Origin: Bacillota bacterium
GTDB lineage: Bacteria; Bacillota; Clostridia; Acetivibrionales; DTU013
Assembly (NCBI GenBank): GCA_023426125.1
Contig: JAFABI010000025.1
Location: 124,001 to 188,000, forward strand
Length of the DNA stretch: 64,000 nt
Direction: 5' to 3'
Position 1 is the first letter of the stretch, and each line of letters opens with the position of its first letter. Below the pieces are notes generated by a model. It was not told the origin of the DNA. It was given only the letters and a program-made list of their open reading frames with translations, and did not search any database. Positions 60,523 through 64,000 of the stretch are shown here, in pieces. Both the position numbers and the translations under genes were made by a program.

Positions 60523-61215
60523 ATGAATCTGAGAAAGACGGTAAATATTTTTGTTTTGGTACTGGCCTGCGCCATCATTATGGCCGGTTGCAACCAGGGG
60601 AGTCCTGGCAATACGAGCCTTGCGGTACAAAACGGTGACAATCGGGATTCTGTGCCGTCGGACGGCGACCGGCCGGATGGCACGCCGGCGGCTTCGGGAG
60701 AAGGCAGCCAGCTTCAGCAGCCGGATCTGGCCGGGGAAATCGTTTCGGCTTCGGGAAATTCCATTTCTCTTAAGTTGATTGACCTGTCCAGTATGCCGGG
60801 TATGCGGGGCGGACAAATGGATCCCGGAAACAGACCTCAGGAAGGCAGTTCCGAAAACCCGCCTCCGGATGTAAACGGGGAGGGGCAGCCGGAAGGCAGT
60901 CAGCCCGTGCAGAGACAACCGGAAGGCAGTCAGCCGGCGCAGGGACAGCCGGACGGCAGCCAGCCCGGTCAGAGAAAAATGGAACTTACATATACGGGTG
61001 AAACAAAAACCGTAACGGTACCTGAGGATGTATCCATTACATTATCCGGAAGGAGAAATGACGGCGAGCAGCAGACAGTAGCAGTAAGTGAATTGAAGCA
61101 GGGAGAAGTACTGCAGGTGTGGTATTCCGACAAAGACAAGGAAATCCTCTCAAGGGTCACGGTCATGTCCTTTGGCGGCTTTGCTCCCAACAGCGGTACA
61201 GTTGAAGCAAAATGA
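60523..61215 (+). CDS. lipoprotein with Pro/Gln/Gly-rich repeats, regulon member
   Basis: The 230-residue protein has a lipoprotein signal with lipobox MAGC (about 22-25). The mature protein starts with a polar linker and a short beta segment (GEIVSASGNSISLKLIDLSS). Three imperfect repeats of the type QPEGSQPxQxQ follow (about 125-150), then a beta-rich C-terminal domain (ELTYTGETKTVTVPEDVSI, VSELKQGEVLQVWY) resembling DUF5666-like OB-type folds. AAAGGAGATAGTCAA precedes the ATG. Co-transcribed with the glycosyltransferase; perhaps its acceptor or partner (inference). Confidence 0.75.
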   Translation: MNLRKTVNIFVLVLACAIIMAGCNQGSPGNTSLAVQNGDNRDSVPSDGDRPDGTPAASGEGSQLQQPDLAGEIVSASGNSISLKLIDLSSMPGMRGGQMDPGNRPQEGSSENPPPDVNGEGQPEGSQPVQRQPEGSQPAQGQPDGSQPGQRKMELTYTGETKTVTVPEDVSITLSGRRNDGEQQTVAVSELKQGEVLQVWYSDKDKEILSRVTVMSFGGFAPNSGTVEAK

Positions 61216-61327
61216 AACGGTAATGACAGGGTAAACGTACCTGTATCACCGTCCGCAGCGAGTGGAGCATTAGTTGCTCGAAAGATAGCACTTGAGCTGT
61301 TTTCTGCCAGTGAGACACGGACTTTGC

Positions 61328-62176
61328 TCAGCTTTCCCTGGAAGCAATGAACTCCGTAGGCGTTTGCCGTGTATATTTCTTGAATACCACCGTAAAATAA
61401 TCACTGCTGTTGAACCCTGTATCCATGGCGGCACGGGTGATGCTGCAGCCGTTTGCCATCATTTCCCTGGCGTGGAGTATCCGCTGCCGGTTAATGTAAT
61501 CACCGGGAGCATACCCTGTTTCACGCCGGAATTTATGCTTGAACCCCGATTCGGACATTCCGCAGAAGCTGCTGATTTCCCTTATGGACAACCCGCTGTC
61601 GAGATGCTCCGAAATGTAGCGCATTGCCGCCCGGATCCCGTCATCGATTCCCGGACTGCTGTCCTGCGTGCCCGCAAGGAGAGAAAGGAGGCAGACAAGG
61701 CTTGATGAACAGTAGAGGCCATCCCGTTTATCCCGGATGGCCTGATACAGTTTTTTTGCCTGGTACATGATCTCGCCGGAGGCATGGATCCGGTGGGTAT
61801 TCCATTGCTGCAGGCGTTTTTGGAGGATTTGCGAATTTTCCTCCGACAGCCCCAGAAAAGCACCGCCTGCCGTGGGGTTGATCTGGAACCAGATGTACTC
61901 GCCGACGCCTTGCTGGGCTTCACCGCTGAAATGCTCCTGTCCGGGGAGGGAGATGAAAATATCGCCTCCGTGCAAGGGGTATTTTTCATTTCCAATGGAA
62001 TAAGTATCTTCCCCCTTCAAAACACAGATGAATTCCAGACACCCTTCATGCACATGCGGCACGAGGGGCTCCTGCGCCTTGTCCAGCTTGCAGTATCCAA
62101 AGAGCTGCAGACCGTTGATATTAAGTTCCTCCGCCTGCCACATCCGAAGCATGGGTTTTAAAGCGGCGTCGCGCAC
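61328..62176 (-). CDS. AraC-family transcriptional regulator with cupin domain
   Basis: GAGGAAGG seven bases upstream favours a GTG start at 62176, giving 282 residues; a longer GTG frame begins at 62227. An N-terminal cupin-like sensor (about 35-100; PHVHEGCLEFICVLKG, LHGGDIFISLPGQEH) is followed by a C-terminal AraC double helix-turn-helix (about 185-280; LSIREISSFCGMSESGFKHKFRRETG, AAMDTGFNSSDYFTVVFKKYTRQTP). It is divergent from the URO-D family gene, a common target arrangement. The ligand is unknown, probably a small carbohydrate or aromatic compound. Confidence 0.9.
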   Translation of the reverse strand: MRDAALKPMLRMWQAEELNINGLQLFGYCKLDKAQEPLVPHVHEGCLEFICVLKGEDTYSIGNEKYPLHGGDIFISLPGQEHFSGEAQQGVGEYIWFQINPTAGGAFLGLSEENSQILQKRLQQWNTHRIHASGEIMYQAKKLYQAIRDKRDGLYCSSSLVCLLSLLAGTQDSSPGIDDGIRAAMRYISEHLDSGLSIREISSFCGMSESGFKHKFRRETGYAPGDYINRQRILHAREMMANGCSITRAAMDTGFNSSDYFTVVFKKYTRQTPTEFIASRES

Positions 62177-62204
62177 GTCGCATCCTTCCTCTGATTTTAA
62201 TCCA

Positions 62205-62223
62205 CGCACCTGTGAGAGGTGCG
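62205..62223 (-). promoter_or_regulatory. short inverted repeat upstream of the AraC gene
   Basis: CGCACCT (62205-62211) and AGGTGCG (62217-62223) pair around GTGAG, 29 bases upstream of the predicted GTG start. It could be an operator or a leader hairpin. Confidence 0.4.
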
Positions 62224-62321
62224 ACACTGACTGCCTTAATATTCACACTTGCATCATACCATAAAATTGTGCATTGCACTAGAATAAAAGCATGATTTTG
62301 ATTCCAGGTGTAAAATGGTAA

Positions 62322-62458
62322 GTGACTATTCAGTTACTGTCATTGCGAGCGAAACGAAGTGGAGCGCGGCAATCTAATGAATGCTGTCTTAGTCAGAAGC
62401 AGAGATTGCCACGTCGCTTTGCTCCTCGCAATGACAACCGGGGTAACTGAATAGTCAC
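62322..62458. repeat. CATTGCGAG inverted-repeat element, copy 3, with perfect 16-bp ends
   Basis: The ends GTGACTATTCAGTTAC (62322-62337) and GTAACTGAATAGTCAC (62443-62458) are exact complements; inside them TGTCATTGCGAG and CTCGCAATGACA continue the stem. It occupies the spacer 62228-62665 together with the palindrome at 62505. No gene was seen there. Confidence 0.75.
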
Positions 62459-62504
62459 AATGGTAGTAATACATAGAGTGCATCGGGAGCCATAGTGTGA
62501 AAAA

Positions 62505-62531
62505 GCGTAGGGGTGCGCATTGCGCGTCCGC
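62505..62531. repeat. short palindromic repeat, GCGCATTGCGC family
   Basis: The sequence GCGTAGGGGTGCGCATTGCG then CGTCCGC is a degenerate copy, with one T replacing C in the left stem. Confidence 0.6.
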
Positions 62532-62665
62532 AAATGCAATCTTACGTCAAACAGCTGCATTAAACGCATTATGTCCAATGACCACTCCTGCATCAGGTTT
62601 TTTCATACGAATGACATAAATTTTAAGTTTCCGAATTCTTACGGATACTTTCAGGAGGAAAGAAA

Positions 62666-63694
62666 ATGACGGGAAGAGAAAGAGTAAGTCAGGTCATGCA
62701 CTATAAAAAACCGGATAAGGTGCCGGTACAGTACTATTACACCCCGGTGGGCTACTATGAACACGGGGAAAAGCTGAACGACCTGTATGCCACGCTGCCG
62801 GGAGATTTTGAACCTTACCGGCGAATGCCTGTTTCCGGTCCTGCCGCAGGGGAATATGACGAGCAGGGGAACTACCACGCCTTTCACCGGGATGCATGGG
62901 GGACGCTCTGGGAATTCCGGATCTTTGGGATCGCAGGAATCCCTGCGGAATTTCCCCTGGCGGACATAGCAAGGCTGGACCGTTATGTCTTCCCGCCCAC
63001 GCCTCCGCTCTCGGGACCGGAATTTGACAAATATTGCGAAATGATCGCAGAACATCAGAAGCAGTATTGTTTTCTGCAGCATGCGGGTTCGCTGTATGAG
63101 AGGATGATTGCGCTGCGCTCCGAAGAAGACGTGCTTTGCGATATCGCGTTGAATGAGCCGGAGATCAATTCACTTGCGGATAAAATCATCGAGCATGACG
63201 CAGCCTATGTCCAACTGGCAGTCGCCGCAAAAGCGGACGGGATTGCTTTTGGAGACGATTATGGCACGGAGCGGGGATTGTTGATGAATCCGGCTACATG
63301 GCGAAGCTTTATCAAGCCCAGATTAAAGGAATTGTTTGCTCCTGCCGTAAAAGCCAACCTGGACATCTTTTTTCACAGCTGCGGCCAGATCGGCGAGATT
63401 CTGGAAGACCTGCGGGAAGTAGGCGTGACCTCTGTCTGGCCCCAGATACCGGTGTATGATATGCAATGGCTGGCGGAGCGCTGCCGGTCCCTTGGACTTT
63501 CGCTGGCCATCCATACCGACCGCGCCCAGACGATGACCTATGGTACTCCGCAGCAGGTGCGCGACCTGGTCAGGAAGGAATATGAGGTTTTTAAAATGGC
63601 AGACGGCGGAGCGTGGTTCTATGTGGAAGCGGATAACGGTTTCCCCTTCGCGAACCTTGAAGCTCTGGTGAATACCATCAAAGAGCTGCGGTGA
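62666..63694 (+). CDS. uroporphyrinogen decarboxylase (URO-D) family protein, methyltransferase-like
   Basis: The 342-residue protein has the URO-D barrel pattern: MTGRERVSQVMHYKKPDKVPV at the start and, near residue 235, DIFFHSCGQIGEILEDL. The HSCG motif is typical of URO-D-fold corrinoid methyltransferases (MtaA/MtbA-like) that hold zinc with His and Cys, rather than of haem-pathway HemE, whose N-terminal Arg/Asp signature is not evident. AGGAGGAAAGAAA precedes the ATG. No corrinoid protein gene is adjacent. It lies divergent from the AraC regulator, which probably controls it. Substrate unknown. Confidence 0.82.
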   Translation: MTGRERVSQVMHYKKPDKVPVQYYYTPVGYYEHGEKLNDLYATLPGDFEPYRRMPVSGPAAGEYDEQGNYHAFHRDAWGTLWEFRIFGIAGIPAEFPLADIARLDRYVFPPTPPLSGPEFDKYCEMIAEHQKQYCFLQHAGSLYERMIALRSEEDVLCDIALNEPEINSLADKIIEHDAAYVQLAVAAKADGIAFGDDYGTERGLLMNPATWRSFIKPRLKELFAPAVKANLDIFFHSCGQIGEILEDLREVGVTSVWPQIPVYDMQWLAERCRSLGLSLAIHTDRAQTMTYGTPQQVRDLVRKEYEVFKMADGGAWFYVEADNGFPFANLEALVNTIKELR

Positions 63695-63738
63695 TAAACA
63701 GAGGTCACGTAAAGTATAGGAAATAGGATCAACACCTG

Positions 63739-63770
63739 AAAATCGTTACTGCAAAATGTAGCGATTTTTT
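63739..63770 (+). terminator. intrinsic terminator after the URO-D gene
   Basis: AAAATCGTTAC (63739-63749) pairs with GTAGCGATTTT (63758-63768) with one G-T pair, followed by TT and ATTT. Confidence 0.7.
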
Positions 63771-63892
63771 ATTTATACGCTGTAGTACTAACAGGCGGAC
63801 AGACGTGTCGGTAGAGAACATTTTCCTAGAAATGCAAACTTTTCAAGGGAAGATCATATATAATGGTAGTATAACATGATGTGAGGTTCAAA

Positions 63893-64000
63893 ATGGGCTT
63901 GTATCCTTCATTTCCCTGGCGGAAATTTTATTCGCTTTCACTTAAGGACCTGCTTGAAGCACGTGACTTATACCATCACCATTTAATCAATAAGAAAAAC
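63893..64000 (+). CDS. N-terminal fragment of an unidentified protein (cut by window end)
   Basis: ATG 63893 (GTGAGGTTCAAA before it) opens a frame that stays open to the last base: 36 residues starting MGLYPSFPWRKFYSL and containing a His-rich YHHHLINKKN. The promoter-like TATATAATGGTAGTATAAC just upstream supports a real gene. The family is not recognised from this short stretch. Confidence 0.55.
   Translation, partial: MGLYPSFPWRKFYSLSLKDLLEARDLYHHHLINKKN

Noticed and set aside
61216..61254. Possible terminator hairpin after the lipoprotein gene (CGGTAATGACAGG / CCTGTATCACCG)
   Set aside because: Imperfect stem and no T-run.
62666..63694. HemE, haem biosynthesis uroporphyrinogen decarboxylase
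   Set aside because: No haem genes nearby, the N-terminal substrate-binding signature is not evident, and HSCG points to the methyltransferase branch.

Overview
The window looks like the chromosome of an anaerobic, spore-forming, flagellated Clostridia (Bacillota). The support is a three-subunit electron-bifurcating [FeFe]-hydrogenase, a gerK-type spore germination operon, a flagellar hook/filament-cap operon, LytR-CpsA-Psr and cell-wall amidase genes, AGGAGG-type ribosome binding sites with ATG/GTG/TTG starts, and lipobox lipoproteins. By eye most of it is near 50% GC. The first ~1.7 kb is far more AT-rich and may be acquired DNA. No rRNA, tRNA or CRISPR array was seen.

Layout: 1-1758 end of an FtsX-type permease and a small unknown ORF (AT-rich). 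1.9-5.5 kb superoxide dismutase (minus) and a three-gene ABC-2 exporter behind a 24-bp palindrome. 5.5-12.99 kb tandem repeats, a MalT/LuxR-type regulator, an amidase, a copper-amine-oxidase-like-domain protein, a 2-hydroxyacid dehydrogenase and a sugar isomerase/epimerase. 13.0-13.6 kb repeat-dense spacer. 13.6-16.9 kb an overlapping operon of unknown role: DRTGG, RsbW-like ATPase, hydrogenase-like sensor, DRTGG, PHP. 17-19 kb lipoprotein and a secreted two-PA14 protein. 19.2-26.1 kb YesN/YesM-type two-component system and a sugar ABC importer. 26.4-31.6 kb hydC, ATPase, [2Fe-2S] protein, hydB, hydA. 31.8-37.4 kb LCP protein, NUDIX hydrolase, ABC exporter, flavin reductase, nitroreductase. 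37.5-43.5 kb histidine kinase (minus), FlxA-like protein, MacA/MacB-type exporter. 43.6-47.8 kb gerK operon (minus). 48.3 kb orphan OmpR-type regulator. 49.4-58.4 kb flgD, flgE, two flgK copies, flgL, fliD, FlgN-like chaperone. 58.6-61.2 kb GT39-type glycosyltransferase and lipoprotein. 61.3-64 kb AraC regulator (minus), URO-D family protein, and a truncated ORF.

Three regulatory circuits can be read from the DNA. (1) Palindromes matching the Rex (NADH/NAD+ sensor) consensus sit in the promoters of both the bifurcating hydrogenase operon and the uncharacterised DRTGG/hydrogenase-like/PHP operon, tying the latter to redox and H2 metabolism. (2) Direct TTGCCRCAA repeats with an 11-bp period, the spacing used by OmpR/PhoB-type regulators, occur upstream of the FlxA-like gene (next to the histidine kinase), the MacA/MacB operon, the response regulator (two sites) and the glycosyltransferase. 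This points to one dispersed two-component regulon (kinase at 37.5 kb, regulator at 48.3 kb) whose envelope-facing products share Gly/Gln/Pro-rich segments. (3) A GTTACAG-N12-ACCGTT motif, tandemly repeated at 22 bp before the PA14 gene and present again before the sugar-binding protein gene, is the likely YesN-type operator.

Intergenic DNA carries two dispersed repeat families: short palindromes with the core GCGCGCAATGCGCGC, and ~100-190-bp inverted-repeat elements ending in CATTGCGAG, three copies of which are present.
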